From Paenibacillus typhae (GTDB lineage: Bacteria; Bacillota; Bacilli; Paenibacillales; Paenibacillaceae): a DNA stretch of 37,716 bases. The translations under genes and the position numbers were made by a program. The notes beneath the pieces were generated by a model. It was not told where the DNA came from. It saw only the letters and a list, made by a program, of their open reading frames with translations, and did no database searches. Below, piece after piece: positions 1 through 12,592 of this stretch. The stretch is taken from positions 1-37,716 of the forward strand of contig NZ_FNDX01000056.1 of NCBI RefSeq assembly GCF_900099765.1. Direction: 5' to 3'. The number at the start of each line of letters is the position of its first letter. Position 1 is the stretch's first letter.

Positions 1-322
1 TTTCAATCCATGCCGTTCCCATTACGCCGGAGGATTCTTCACTGCTGTTCCAAGTTCTGCACAGCTTCCTTGGCCTTCGTCTATATGCACGAGACTCGGC
101 ACCCTCTTTTTCCCTTTGCAGGGCCTTTTTGACGACGCGGCAGGATTCACTTGATGTTGCGGCCTGGATTGTTGCTCGCCCGCTCTCTGACCGGTACTTT
201 TGTCGATGCGCTTTTACACATAGATTTCGCCATGCGCAAGCATCCTAGCTACAAAGGTGGCTTGGTCCCTCCTTTGGTTGGACTTTCACCAACTAGATAA
301 TGCGTGCCTCTGGGCACGCTAC
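1..322 (-). mobile_element. 5' part of a probable group II (class C-like) intron, cut by the window edge
   Basis: No convincing protein is encoded here. Read on the minus strand, the segment begins 4 nt after the U-tract of the tuf terminator and resembles domain I of bacterial group IIC introns such as that of Oceanobacillus iheyensis. It has a GCGTGCC/GGCACGC helix, then TTGGTGAAAGTCCAA (like GGGTGAGAGTCCC), a TAGCTAGG segment, and a CATGGCGAAATCTATG helix. The bases just upstream (CTAT, minus strand, 326 to 323) can pair with ATAG at 84 to 81, which sits in a context like the known EBS1 loop. That pairing puts the 5' splice site at 322/323. Insertion directly behind a terminator hairpin is the known target preference of class C introns. 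The catalytic domains and the reverse transcriptase ORF would lie past position 1. Intron identity and class are inferred from structure-like motifs only. Confidence 0.68.
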
Positions 323-326
323 ATAG

Positions 327-362
327 AAAAAGCAGGAGCTCTTCCGAAGAAGAGCTCCTGCT
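327..362 (-). terminator. Intrinsic terminator of tuf (end of the str operon)
   Basis: A perfect 14-bp stem (331-344 with 349-362) with a CGAA loop on the plus strand (TTCG on the transcript) is followed on the minus strand by five T residues. It lies 35 bases past the tuf stop and directly before the probable intron. Confidence 0.93.
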
Positions 363-397
363 CTTATATACGTTCTATCCTAACGGATAGAGCGAAA

Positions 398-1588
398 TTA
401 TTTCTGGATGGATGCTACGGAACCTGCACCAACTGTACGTCCGCCTTCACGAATGGAGAATTTAGTACCTTCTTCAATCGCGATTGGGGAGATCAGTTGT
501 ACGGTTACAGTGATGTTATCACCAGGCATAACCATTTCAGTACCTTCTGGCAGGTTGATGATACCTGTTACGTCAGTTGTACGGAAGTAGAACTGTGGAC
601 GGTAACCAGTGAAGAATGGTTTGTGACGTCCGCCTTCTTCTTTAGTCAGAACGTAGATCTGAGCAGTGAACTCAGTGTGCGGGTTAACGGAGTTTGGCTT
701 AGCCAATACTTGACCGCGCTCGATGTTGTTACGGTCTACACCGCGAAGCAGTGCGCCGATGTTGTCGCCCGCTTGAGCGGAATCGAGCAACTTACGGAAC
801 ATTTCAACGCCGGTAACAACGGATTTTTTCTTCTCTTCGTGGATACCCACGATTTCAACTTCTTCCCCAACTTTAACTGTTCCGCGTTCTACGCGACCAG
901 TTGCCACAGTACCGCGGCCAGTGATGGAGAATACGTCTTCGACTGGCATCAAGAAAGGCTTGTCAGTTTGACGCTCAGGCAGTGGGATGTAAGTGTCGAT
1001 AGTTTCGAACATTTCAACAATCTTACCAGCCCATTCGCCGTCTGGGTTCTGCAGCGCTTCACGAGCGGAACCACGAACGATTGGAGTGTCATCGCCTGGG
1101 AAGTCGTATTCGCTCAGCAGATCGCGAACTTCCATTTCAACCAGTTCAAGCAACTCTTCGTCTTCAACCATATCACATTTGTTCAGGAATACAACGATGT
1201 AAGGAACGCCTACCTGACGGGAGAGCAGGATGTGCTCGCGAGTCTGTGGCATTGGGCCGTCAGCTGCGGATACAACCAGGATCGCTCCGTCCATCTGCGC
1301 TGCGCCAGTGATCATGTTTTTAACATAGTCGGCGTGTCCAGGGCAGTCTACGTGTGCGTAGTGACGGTTAGGAGTTTCATATTCAACGTGAGCTGTGGAG
1401 ATAGTGATACCACGTTCGCGCTCTTCTGGAGCTTTATCGATTTGGTCGAATGCTACAGCAGCACCGCCGTATTTTTTGGACAATACAGTTGTGATTGCAG
1501 CAGTCAGAGTCGTTTTACCATGGTCGACGTGACCGATAGTACCGATGTTAACGTGCGGTTTGTTACGTTCAAACTTTGCCTTTGCCAT
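398..1588 (-). CDS. tuf: Elongation factor Tu
   Basis: Translation elongation GTPase that carries aminoacyl-tRNA to the ribosomal A site in the cytosol. The 396-aa product has the usual family length. It has the P-loop GHVDHGKT near residues 19-26, DCPGHADY near 81-88 and NKCD near 136-139, followed by beta-barrel domains 2 and 3. The open frame extends 20 codons further upstream, but the ATG at 1588 is chosen because it begins the canonical MAKAKFERNKPHVN sequence and has AAAGGAGG just upstream. It is the last gene of rpsL-rpsG-fusA-tuf, 105 bp behind fusA. A candidate promoter in that gap could give tuf extra transcription. Identification is certain. Confidence 0.99.
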   Translation of the reverse strand: MAKAKFERNKPHVNIGTIGHVDHGKTTLTAAITTVLSKKYGGAAVAFDQIDKAPEERERGITISTAHVEYETPNRHYAHVDCPGHADYVKNMITGAAQMDGAILVVSAADGPMPQTREHILLSRQVGVPYIVVFLNKCDMVEDEELLELVEMEVRDLLSEYDFPGDDTPIVRGSAREALQNPDGEWAGKIVEMFETIDTYIPLPERQTDKPFLMPVEDVFSITGRGTVATGRVERGTVKVGEEVEIVGIHEEKKKSVVTGVEMFRKLLDSAQAGDNIGALLRGVDRNNIERGQVLAKPNSVNPHTEFTAQIYVLTKEEGGRHKPFFTGYRPQFYFRTTDVTGIINLPEGTEMVMPGDNITVTVQLISPIAIEEGTKFSIREGGRTVGAGSVASIQK

Positions 1589-1618
1589 TTGAACAGTTCC
1601 TCCTTTAATGTGGGGTTC

Positions 1619-1648
1619 CTTATATTTGAGCCGCCCGTTTACAAGCAA
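1619..1648 (-). promoter_or_regulatory. Candidate sigma-A promoter for tuf
   Basis: In the fusA-tuf gap the minus strand reads TTGCTT, 18 bp, TATAAG. The start point would be about 25 nt upstream of the tuf ATG. The -35 is weak, so this rests on the -10 match and position only. Confidence 0.4.
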
Positions 1649-1693
1649 ATCTTAGATGACTGGGATAGACCGGACGGCAAGTTAAAAACGTGA

Positions 1694-3772
1694 TTACTCA
1701 GCGCCCTTGTTCTTGGATACGATCTCTTCTGCAATAGTCTTAGGCACTTCTTCATAGTGCGAAAGCTCCATCGAGAATACGCCGCGTCCTTGAGTACCGG
1801 AACGGAGAGTTGTGGAGTATCCGAACATTTCGGAAAGAGGCACCTTGGCACGGATAATCTGCGCACCACCACGGGAATCCATACCTTCGATTCTGCCGCG
1901 ACGGGAGTTCAGCATACCCATAACATCGCCCATATATTCCTCAGGAACAGTTACTTCCACTTTCATGATTGGCTCAAGCAGGACAGGCTTACACTTGTCT
2001 TTAGCTGCTTTGAGTGCCATCGAGCCGGCGATTTTGAATGCCATTTCGTTGGAGTCAACATCATGGTAAGAACCATCAACGATGGTTGCTTTAACGTCTA
2101 CAAGCGGGAAGCCTGCAAGAACGCCGTTTTTCATTTGCTCTTCAATACCGGCAAGTGCAGGAGCGATGTATTCTCTTGGTACAGAACCACCGACAACTTT
2201 ACTTTCGAATTGGCTGCCAGTACCTGGCTCGAGAGGTTCGAATTCAACCCATACGTGACCGTACTGACCGCGACCGCCGGATTGGCGAACGAATTTACCT
2301 TCGACGCGTGCTGGAGCCTTGAATGTTTCGCGGTAAGCAACCTGTGGTTTACCCACGTTGGTTTCTACTTTGAATTCACGGCGCATACGGTCGATGATAA
2401 TGTCAAGGTGAAGCTCACCCATACCAGCCAGGATCGTTTGGCCAGTTTCTTCATCAGTATGCGCACGAAGAGTTGGATCCTCTTCAGTCAGCTTACCGAG
2501 AGCAACGCCCATTTTATCTTGGTCGGCTTTGGTTTTTGGTTCAACTGCGATTTCGATAACCGGATCAGGGAAGTTCATTGACTCCAGGATAACCGGGTGC
2601 TTCTCGTCGCAAAGGGTATCGCCTGTGCTTGTGTCCTTCAGACCAACGGCTGCCGCGATATCACCAGCGTAAACGATGGAGATTTCTTGACGGCTGTTCG
2701 CATGCATCTGCAGGATACGGCCGATACGCTCACGTTTGCCCTTAGTAGCGTTAACTACGTAAGAACCGGATTCCAGGATACCGGAGTATACACGGAAGAA
2801 CGTGAGTTTACCAACATAAGGGTCAGTCATGATTTTAAATGCCAGTGCAGAGAATGGCTCTTCATCAGAAGAATGACGAACCGCTTCTGTACCGTCTTCC
2901 AAGTGACCTTGGATCGCAGGTACATCTACTGGAGCTGGCAGGTAATCAACAACTGCGTCCAGCATCAGCTGAACCCCTTTGTTGCGGTAGGAGGATCCGA
3001 CAATTACAGGGAAGATCTTAACTTCTACAACGCCTTTGCGCAGAGCAGCTTTGATCTCTTCAACCGTAATCTCTTCGCCTTCAAGGTACTTCATAGTCAG
3101 GTCCTCGTCGAGTTCAGCTACCTTCTCGATCAGCTCGAGACGCAGTTCCTCAACTTGTTCCAGGAATGCTTCCGGAATGTCAGTAACTTCGATGTTTTGT
3201 CCCAGGTCATCTTTGAACATGTGAGCTTTTTGCTCAACCAGGTCAATGATACCAGTGAAATCAGCTTCTGCGCCGATAGGCAGCTGAATCGCAACTGCAT
3301 TCGCCTGCAGACGCTCACGCATATCCTTAACAACGTTAAGGAAATCCGCACCAATGATATCCATCTTGTTTACATAAGCGATCCGGGGAACGCCGTAACG
3401 GTCAGCCTGTCTCCAAACGGTTTCAGACTGAGGCTCAACGCCCTCTTTCGCACTGAAAACGCCTACTGCCCCATCCAATACACGAAGGGAACGTTCAACT
3501 TCAACAGTGAAGTCAACGTGTCCCGGGGTATCGATGATATTGATGCGGTGACCCTTCCACGCAGCGGTTGTAGCAGCGGAAGTAATGGTGATTCCGCGCT
3601 CTTGTTCTTGCTCCATCCAGTCCATTGTAGCAGCACCCTCGTGAACTTCACCGATTTTGTGCGTACGGCCTGTGTAGAAAAGAATCCGCTCAGTAGTAGT
3701 AGTCTTACCAGCATCAATATGTGCCATGATCCCGATATTACGTGTATTTTTTAAGGAGAACTCTCTTGCCAT
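1694..3772 (-). CDS. fusA: Elongation factor G
   Basis: Translocation GTPase of the ribosome, also acting with RRF in ribosome recycling. The 692-aa length is normal for Bacillales EF-G. Visible motifs are the P-loop AHIDAGKTTTTER near residues 17-29, the switch region RGITITSAA, DTPGHVDF near 81-88 and NKMD near 135-138. Domains III-V are all present and the protein ends normally. The ATG at 3772 is preceded by GGGAG. It lies 47 bp downstream of rpsG, in the normal str-operon order. Nothing is truncated. Confidence 0.99.
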   Translation of the reverse strand: MAREFSLKNTRNIGIMAHIDAGKTTTTERILFYTGRTHKIGEVHEGAATMDWMEQEQERGITITSAATTAAWKGHRINIIDTPGHVDFTVEVERSLRVLDGAVGVFSAKEGVEPQSETVWRQADRYGVPRIAYVNKMDIIGADFLNVVKDMRERLQANAVAIQLPIGAEADFTGIIDLVEQKAHMFKDDLGQNIEVTDIPEAFLEQVEELRLELIEKVAELDEDLTMKYLEGEEITVEEIKAALRKGVVEVKIFPVIVGSSYRNKGVQLMLDAVVDYLPAPVDVPAIQGHLEDGTEAVRHSSDEEPFSALAFKIMTDPYVGKLTFFRVYSGILESGSYVVNATKGKRERIGRILQMHANSRQEISIVYAGDIAAAVGLKDTSTGDTLCDEKHPVILESMNFPDPVIEIAVEPKTKADQDKMGVALGKLTEEDPTLRAHTDEETGQTILAGMGELHLDIIIDRMRREFKVETNVGKPQVAYRETFKAPARVEGKFVRQSGGRGQYGHVWVEFEPLEPGTGSQFESKVVGGSVPREYIAPALAGIEEQMKNGVLAGFPLVDVKATIVDGSYHDVDSNEMAFKIAGSMALKAAKDKCKPVLLEPIMKVEVTVPEEYMGDVMGMLNSRRGRIEGMDSRGGAQIIRAKVPLSEMFGYSTTLRSGTQGRGVFSMELSHYEEVPKTIAEEIVSKNKGAE

Positions 3773-3819
3773 GAATTGGGTCTCCCTTCAAAATATCGAT
3801 TATTTGAACAGCCTTAATC

Positions 3820-4290
3820 CTACCAGCGGTAGTGAGCAAACGCTTTGTTCGCTTCAGCCATTTTGTGTGTGTCTTCGCGTTTCTTAACGGAAGCGCCTGT
3901 GTTGTTGGAAGCGTCGATGATCTCAGCCGCCAAACGCTCTTCCATAGTCTTCTCACCGCGGTTGCGTGAGTAGTTTACGAGCCAACGTAATCCCAAAGCA
4001 GTACGTCTCTCAGGCTTAACCTCGATAGGTACCTGGTAGTTAGCACCACCGACACGACGAGCTTTTACTTCCAAGACCGGCATGATATTCTTGATGGCAG
4101 CTTCGAAAACTTCCATCGGTTCTTTACCTGTACGTTCCTGAATAAGCTTGAACGAGTTGTACAGAATGCTTTGAGCGACACCTCTTTTACCATCCAGCAT
4201 AATGCGGTTGATCAAACGAGTAACCAACTTGCTATTATACAATGGATCCGGAAGTACGTCTCTCTTAGTAACTGGACCTTTGCGTGGCAT
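3820..4290 (-). CDS. rpsG: 30S ribosomal protein S7
   Basis: Primary 16S rRNA-binding protein that organises the 3' major domain (the head of the 30S subunit) and contacts the E-site tRNA. The 156-aa product begins MPRKGPVTKRDVLPDP and ends KAFAHYRW, both typical. The ATG at 4290 has AAGGGGG upstream. It is 46 bp behind rpsL. In Escherichia coli S7 represses its own operon from the S12-S7 gap; this gap is too short and unremarkable to show whether the same happens here. Confidence 0.99.
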   Translation of the reverse strand: MPRKGPVTKRDVLPDPLYNSKLVTRLINRIMLDGKRGVAQSILYNSFKLIQERTGKEPMEVFEAAIKNIMPVLEVKARRVGGANYQVPIEVKPERRTALGLRWLVNYSRNRGEKTMEERLAAEIIDASNNTGASVKKREDTHKMAEANKAFAHYRW

Positions 4291-4336
4291 GGATATCCCC
4301 CTTTCTTAAATGGTTATTACGAAATTTAGTTTAACC

Positions 4337-4756
4337 TTATTTCTTGACTTTAGGACGTTTCGCACCGTACTTGGAGCGAGCCTGCATCCGGTTGTTCACG
4401 CCTGCTGTATCCAGCGCGCCGCGAACGATATGGTAACGTACCCCTGGAAGGTCTTTTACGCGTCCACCGCGGATCAGTACCACGCTGTGCTCTTGCAGGT
4501 TGTGTCCGATACCCGGGATGTAAGCAGTAACCTCGACCTTGTTCGTCAAACGCACACGAGCGTATTTACGAAGCGCGGAGTTCGGTTTCTTCGGAGTCAT
4601 TGTGCCTACACGAGTGCACACACCGCGTTTTTGCGGGGCGCTCAAATTTGTAGCCTCACGCTTCAGGGCATTGAAACCTTTTTGAAGAGCTGGCGATTTG
4701 GATTTCTCGATTTTGGCTTGACGGCCTTTACGAACCAGTTGATTAATAGTTGGCAT
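4337..4756 (-). CDS. rpsL: 30S ribosomal protein S12
   Basis: Decoding-centre protein of the 30S subunit. The 139-aa product contains CTRVGTMTPKKPNSALRK and GRVKDLPGVRYH, the two loops where streptomycin-resistance changes occur in other species; both look wild type. The frame is open to a GTG at 4768 (extra residues MAQQ), but the ATG at 4756 gives the family-standard start MPTINQLVRKGR with a G-rich Shine-Dalgarno about 8 nt upstream. It is the first gene of rpsL-rpsG-fusA-tuf and is preceded by a leader with two strong hairpins. Confidence 0.98.
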   Translation of the reverse strand: MPTINQLVRKGRQAKIEKSKSPALQKGFNALKREATNLSAPQKRGVCTRVGTMTPKKPNSALRKYARVRLTNKVEVTAYIPGIGHNLQEHSVVLIRGGRVKDLPGVRYHIVRGALDTAGVNNRMQARSKYGAKRPKVKK

Positions 4757-4794
4757 TTGTTGTGCCACCCCCTTCCTGAAATGATAATCGTTTC

Positions 4795-4881
4795 ATGAAC
4801 TTTAAGTCCACAGACCCAGGTGGTTCATAAAAAGACAAATGAAAAGTTTTTGCCGCCGGAGTGTACCCCCGGTACAAAAAC
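4795..4881 (-). promoter_or_regulatory. Structured leader upstream of rpsL
   Basis: The 135-bp gap between the L7Ae gene and rpsL holds two hairpins on the transcript. The first (4846-4881) closes with GTTTTTG/CAAAAAC around CCGG/CCGG. The second (4795-4828) pairs ATGAAC with GTTCAT around a CCAC/GTGG inner stem. Neither has a downstream U-tract, so they do not look like terminators. They could be a binding site for autoregulation by a ribosomal protein or an RNA-processing site. Function is inferred. Confidence 0.4.
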
Positions 4882-4891
4882 AGATCTAATG

Positions 4892-5143
4892 CTATTGTTT
4901 TAAGACGGCTGCCATAGCAGCACCAACTTCTATACCACAGGCTTTGCCCAAATTCAGCATTGTGTCCACATATGTGATCTTCACACCTTGTTTGTTACAA
5001 AGCATAACAATTCTGGAAGTAAGCCGTTGATCTCCGTCCTCTGCCACATAGACTTCTGCGGCCTGGCCCATTTCAACCGCCTTAACGGTTTGCTTGGTAC
5101 CGATCTTGACCTGAGCATCTTGTAATCCTCTATCATCAGTCAT
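4892..5143 (-). CDS. rplGB: L7Ae-family ribosomal protein (YbxF/RplGB type, K-turn binding)
   Basis: Small L7Ae/L30e/S12e-fold protein. The B. subtilis homologue at the same position binds kink-turn RNA and associates with ribosomes. The 83-aa product carries the family pattern of a basic N-terminal segment (KIGTKQTVKAVEMG), then AAEVYVAEDGD, and a C-terminal VTYVDTMLNLGKACGIEVGAA. The open frame continues 28 codons upstream, but the ATG at 5143 is chosen because GGAGGT lies about 10 nt before it and the extra residues are not family-like. It sits between rpoC and rpsL as in B. subtilis. Confidence 0.93.
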   Translation of the reverse strand: MTDDRGLQDAQVKIGTKQTVKAVEMGQAAEVYVAEDGDQRLTSRIVMLCNKQGVKITYVDTMLNLGKACGIEVGAAMAAVLKQ

Positions 5144-5267
5144 AATAAACATTACCTCCAATGAACAAGAATAACAAGGCCACTCACGCACCTTAGACAT
5201 ATTAGCATTATCAGAAGATGATGTCAAGCAATTGAGAAATAAATATTTATATATTTACAGCAGTCAG

Positions 5268-5299
5268 CCGCGCCACGGGGTATTGCCCACGCGGCGCGG
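5268..5299 (-). other. GC-rich hairpin between rpoC and the L7Ae gene
   Basis: CCGCGCC (5268-5274) pairs with GGCGCGG (5293-5299), with further inner GC pairing, 25 nt after the rpoC stop. On the minus strand it is followed by CTGACTGCTG, not a U-tract. It is therefore more likely an RNA-stability or processing element, or a weak attenuator, than a full terminator. Confidence 0.5.
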
Positions 5300-5323
5300 A
5301 ATCTGTCTGCCATAATTAATATA

Positions 5324-8300
5324 TTACTCGGCCGTAACCGTTTCTAGAGCCTCTTGCTCGCTCTCTTCATTCGGATCGCTCAGCTTCACATTACGGTACC
5401 GGTTCATACCGGTTCCCGCAGGGATCAGCTTACCAATGATAACATTTTCTTTAAGTCCAAGCAGTTTGTCCACTTTACCCTTAATTGCTGCATCTGTAAG
5501 GACGCGGGTAGTCTCCTGGAAGGATGCTGCAGACAGGAAGGAATCTGTCTCCAGAGAAGCCTTGGTAATACCGAGCAGTACCGGCTTGGCAACTGCAGGC
5601 TCCTTGCCGGAAAGAATAGCTTCCTTGTTGGCTGCTTCAAATTCCTGAATATCCGCAAATGCGCCAGGCAGAAGATTGGTATCTCCGGCATCGATAATAC
5701 GGATCTTGCGCAGCATCTGCTTGATCATAACTTCGATGTGCTTATCGTTGATTTCTACACCCTGGTTACGGTATACGCGCTGTACTTCCTGCAGAATGTA
5801 GTTCTGTACCCCGCGGATACCCTTGATGCGCAGCATTTCCTTAGGATCAATCGAACCGTCTGTCAGCTCATCCCCGGCTTCAATCTCCTGGCCTTCGCTG
5901 ACACGCAGACGCGAACCGTAAGTGATAGAGTAGGTCTTGGATTCAGCTTCCCCTTGAACCTCGATCTCGCGGCGGTCCTTGGTTTCACGGATTTCCTTGA
6001 TTACCCCGTCAATCTCACTGATTGTTGCCTGACCTTTAGGGTTACGTGCTTCGAACAACTCCTGGATACGCGGCAAACCTTGCGTGATGTCATCACCGGC
6101 AACCCCCCCGGTATGGAACGTACGCATGGTAAGCTGGGTTCCCGGCTCACCGATGGATTGTGCGGCAATAATGCCGACAGCTTCCCCGATTTCCACGAAC
6201 TTACCTGTTGCCAGGTTACGTCCGTAGCATTTTTTGCAGACCCCGTGACGGGCACGGCAGCTCAGAACAGAGCGGATTTGCAGCTTAGTTACACCAGCAT
6301 TAACAATCTCTTCAGCCTTGTCGGAGTCAATCAGATCGTTACGGTGAACGATGATTTCCTTCGTTTCCGGATGACGGACTGTTTCGAAGGAGTAACGGCC
6401 TTCAATACGGTCATACAGATCCTCGATAACTTCCTTACCATCCTGGATACGGCTTACAGTGAAGCCCTTATCCGTACCGCAATCCTCTTCGCGGACGATC
6501 ACGTCCTGCGCAACGTCTACGAGACGACGGGTCAGGTAACCGGAATCGGCTGTACGCAGCGCTGTATCGGCCAGACCTTTACGCGCTCCGTGCGTCGAGA
6601 TGAAGTACTCGAGGACGGTCAGACCTTCACGGAAATTCGCTTTGATCGGCAATTCGAAGATACGTCCGGAAGGTGTCGCCATCAGACCACGCATACCGCC
6701 CAGCTGGGTGATCTGCGATTTGTTACCGCGCGCCTTGGAATCTACCATGAGCATGATCGAGTTAAAGCGGTCCATCGACTTCAGCAGGATGTTAGTAAGC
6801 TCATCCTTCGTCTTCGACCAGATTTCAATAACGCGGTCATAGCGCTCATCATTGGTGATCAGACCACGGCGGTACTGGTTGGCAACCACGTTGACCTTAG
6901 CATCCGATTCTTCCAGAATCTTAGTCTTTTCTTCAGGTACTACTACGTCAGATACGGCAACTGTTACACCGGAACGTGTAGAATATGTGAAGCCAAGCTG
7001 TTTGATTTTATCCAGAATTACAGAAGTCTTGGTTGTATGGTAAGTCTCGAAGCAGCGGGCGATAATCAGACCGAGATATTCCTTACCTACAGCACTGGCG
7101 TCCGGAGCATTCATAATGCGTTCGCGGATATCGGCACCTTTTTCGTAGATAAAGTATTTCTCAGGAGTACCCTGAAGCAGGTTCGCTTTGGTAGCTTCGT
7201 TGATATACGGGAAGCTGCTTGGATAAATTTCGTTAAAGATAATTTTACCGATCGTTGTGATCAGCATTGCACCCTGCTGCTCATCCGTAAAGCTGGTTTT
7301 ACCCAGGGCTTTAACCGGAATAGCTACACGTGCATGCAGTCCTGCAGTTCCGCGCTGGTAAGCTGATACAGCCTCATTCACATTGCGCAGGATCATACCT
7401 GTGCCCTTCTCTTCCTTGTTGTCCATGGTCAGGTAGAATGTACCGAGGACCATATCCTGGGAAGGGGTAACAACCGGCTTACCGTCCTTAGGGTTAAGGA
7501 TGTTGCCGGATGCAAGCATCAGGAGACGCGCTTCTGCTTGAGCTTCAGCAGACAGTGGAACATGCACCGCCATCTGGTCACCGTCAAAGTCGGCATTGTA
7601 TGCCGTACATACGAGCGGGTGGAGACGGATTGCATGACCTTCAACCAGAATCGGTTCAAATGCCTGGATACCCAGTCTGTGCAGCGTAGGGGCACGGTTC
7701 AGCAGAACTGGGTGCTCTCTGATTACTTCTTCAAGAACATCCCATACTTCAGGGCTAACGCGCTCTACTTTGCGCTTTGCACTCTTGATGTTATGGGCAA
7801 GGCCTTTGTTAACCAGTTCTTTCATAACAAACGGCTTGAAGAGTTCCAGAGCCATTTTCTTAGGAAGACCGCATTGGTACATCTTCAGATATGGTCCTAC
7901 AACGATAACGGAACGTCCGGAATAGTCAACACGTTTACCGAGCAAATTCTGGCGGAAACGTCCCTGTTTACCCTTCAGCATATGGCTGAGGGATTTAAGC
8001 GGACGGTTACCAGGACCTGTGACAGGGCGGCCACGGCGGCCGTTGTCGATCAGAGCATCGACAGCTTCCTGAAGCATACGTTTTTCGTTCTGCACGATGA
8101 TGTCAGGAGCACCCAGATCCAGCAGTCTCTTAAGACGGTTATTACGGTTGATTACACGGCGGTACAGGTCATTAAGGTCAGACGTAGCAAAACGGCCGCC
8201 ATCCAGCTGAACCATAGGACGAAGCTCCGGCGGGATTACCGGGAGTACATCCATGATCATCCAGTCAGGTTTGTTACCGGAGTTACGGAAGGCTTCAATA

Positions 8301-8935
8301 ACTTCAAGGCGTTTGATCGCCCGGTTACGACGCTGGCCCTGAGCCGTGCGCAGCTCTTCCTTGAGGAATTCCAATTCCTTCTCGATGTCGATATCCTGGA
8401 GCAGTTTTTTGACTGCTTCAGCACCCATGCCTGCCTGGAATCCGTAGCCGTATTTTTCACGATAGCTGCGGTATTCTTTTTCGGACAGGAGCTGCTTCTT
8501 TTCCAGCGGTGTTTCCCCTGGATCTGTTACAACATAAGATGCGAAATAGATAATCTCTTCAAGTGATCTTGGGGACATATCCAGAGCCAGACCCATACGG
8601 CTTGGAATACCTTTGAAATACCAGATATGAGATACCGGAGCTGCCAGCTCGATATGGCCCATACGTTCGCGGCGGACTTTGGCGCGGGTAACTTCAACGC
8701 CGCAGCGGTCGCAGACAACGCCCTTATAACGGACGCGTTTGTATTTACCACAGTGACATTCCCAGTCTTTTTGCGGTCCGAAGATACGCTCGCAGAACAA
8801 GCCTTCTTTTTCCGGTTTTAGCGTACGGTAGTTAATGGTTTCCGGTTTTTTCACTTCTCCGCGGGACCAAGAACGAATTTTTTCCGGTGAGGCAAGCCCG
8901 ATTTTCATAAATTCAAAATTGTTAACGTCCAACAA
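5324..8935 (-). CDS. rpoC: DNA-directed RNA polymerase subunit beta'
   Basis: Largest catalytic subunit of RNA polymerase. The 1203-aa product matches Bacillus RpoC throughout. It has the N-terminal zinc cysteines (CHCG and CDRCG near residues 60-78), the active-site motif NADFDGDQMAVH near residues 445-456 whose aspartates hold catalytic magnesium, the trigger-loop region RTFHTGGVAGDDITQGLPR, and the second zinc site (CRARHGVCKKCYGR). The start codon is TTG, as I recall for B. subtilis rpoC, with AAGGAGGG upstream. It lies 111 bp downstream of rpoB and is co-transcribed. The C-terminal tail is rich in glutamate, which is normal variation. Confidence 0.99.
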   Translation of the reverse strand: MLDVNNFEFMKIGLASPEKIRSWSRGEVKKPETINYRTLKPEKEGLFCERIFGPQKDWECHCGKYKRVRYKGVVCDRCGVEVTRAKVRRERMGHIELAAPVSHIWYFKGIPSRMGLALDMSPRSLEEIIYFASYVVTDPGETPLEKKQLLSEKEYRSYREKYGYGFQAGMGAEAVKKLLQDIDIEKELEFLKEELRTAQGQRRNRAIKRLEVIEAFRNSGNKPDWMIMDVLPVIPPELRPMVQLDGGRFATSDLNDLYRRVINRNNRLKRLLDLGAPDIIVQNEKRMLQEAVDALIDNGRRGRPVTGPGNRPLKSLSHMLKGKQGRFRQNLLGKRVDYSGRSVIVVGPYLKMYQCGLPKKMALELFKPFVMKELVNKGLAHNIKSAKRKVERVSPEVWDVLEEVIREHPVLLNRAPTLHRLGIQAFEPILVEGHAIRLHPLVCTAYNADFDGDQMAVHVPLSAEAQAEARLLMLASGNILNPKDGKPVVTPSQDMVLGTFYLTMDNKEEKGTGMILRNVNEAVSAYQRGTAGLHARVAIPVKALGKTSFTDEQQGAMLITTIGKIIFNEIYPSSFPYINEATKANLLQGTPEKYFIYEKGADIRERIMNAPDASAVGKEYLGLIIARCFETYHTTKTSVILDKIKQLGFTYSTRSGVTVAVSDVVVPEEKTKILEESDAKVNVVANQYRRGLITNDERYDRVIEIWSKTKDELTNILLKSMDRFNSIMLMVDSKARGNKSQITQLGGMRGLMATPSGRIFELPIKANFREGLTVLEYFISTHGARKGLADTALRTADSGYLTRRLVDVAQDVIVREEDCGTDKGFTVSRIQDGKEVIEDLYDRIEGRYSFETVRHPETKEIIVHRNDLIDSDKAEEIVNAGVTKLQIRSVLSCRARHGVCKKCYGRNLATGKFVEIGEAVGIIAAQSIGEPGTQLTMRTFHTGGVAGDDITQGLPRIQELFEARNPKGQATISEIDGVIKEIRETKDRREIEVQGEAESKTYSITYGSRLRVSEGQEIEAGDELTDGSIDPKEMLRIKGIRGVQNYILQEVQRVYRNQGVEINDKHIEVMIKQMLRKIRIIDAGDTNLLPGAFADIQEFEAANKEAILSGKEPAVAKPVLLGITKASLETDSFLSAASFQETTRVLTDAAIKGKVDKLLGLKENVIIGKLIPAGTGMNRYRNVKLSDPNEESEQEALETVTAE

Positions 8936-9046
8936 GGAGCAACCCTCCTTAACCTATATCCTGATTTAGTACCGGAGGCCCTCCCTTGACGGTGAAATCA
9001 AAAGAGGGCACGGTCCTTTTAGATGAAATTATTATCCTGCTACAGC

Positions 9047-12592
<3,546 letters not shown>

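Noticed and set aside
1..300. Insertion-sequence end or transposase fragment at the left edge
   Set aside because: No transposase-like frame or terminal inverted repeat is seen; the folded motifs and exon pairing fit a group II intron better.
257..1693. Long plus-strand open frame opposite tuf
   Set aside because: It runs antisense to tuf, has no family resemblance, and arises from the codon bias of a highly expressed gene. Similar frames opposite fusA, rpoC, rpoB, gltX and clpC were dropped for the same reason.
4757..4768. GTG start for rpsL adding residues MAQQ
   Set aside because: The Shine-Dalgarno sequence overlaps the GTG; the ATG at 4756 gives the family start.
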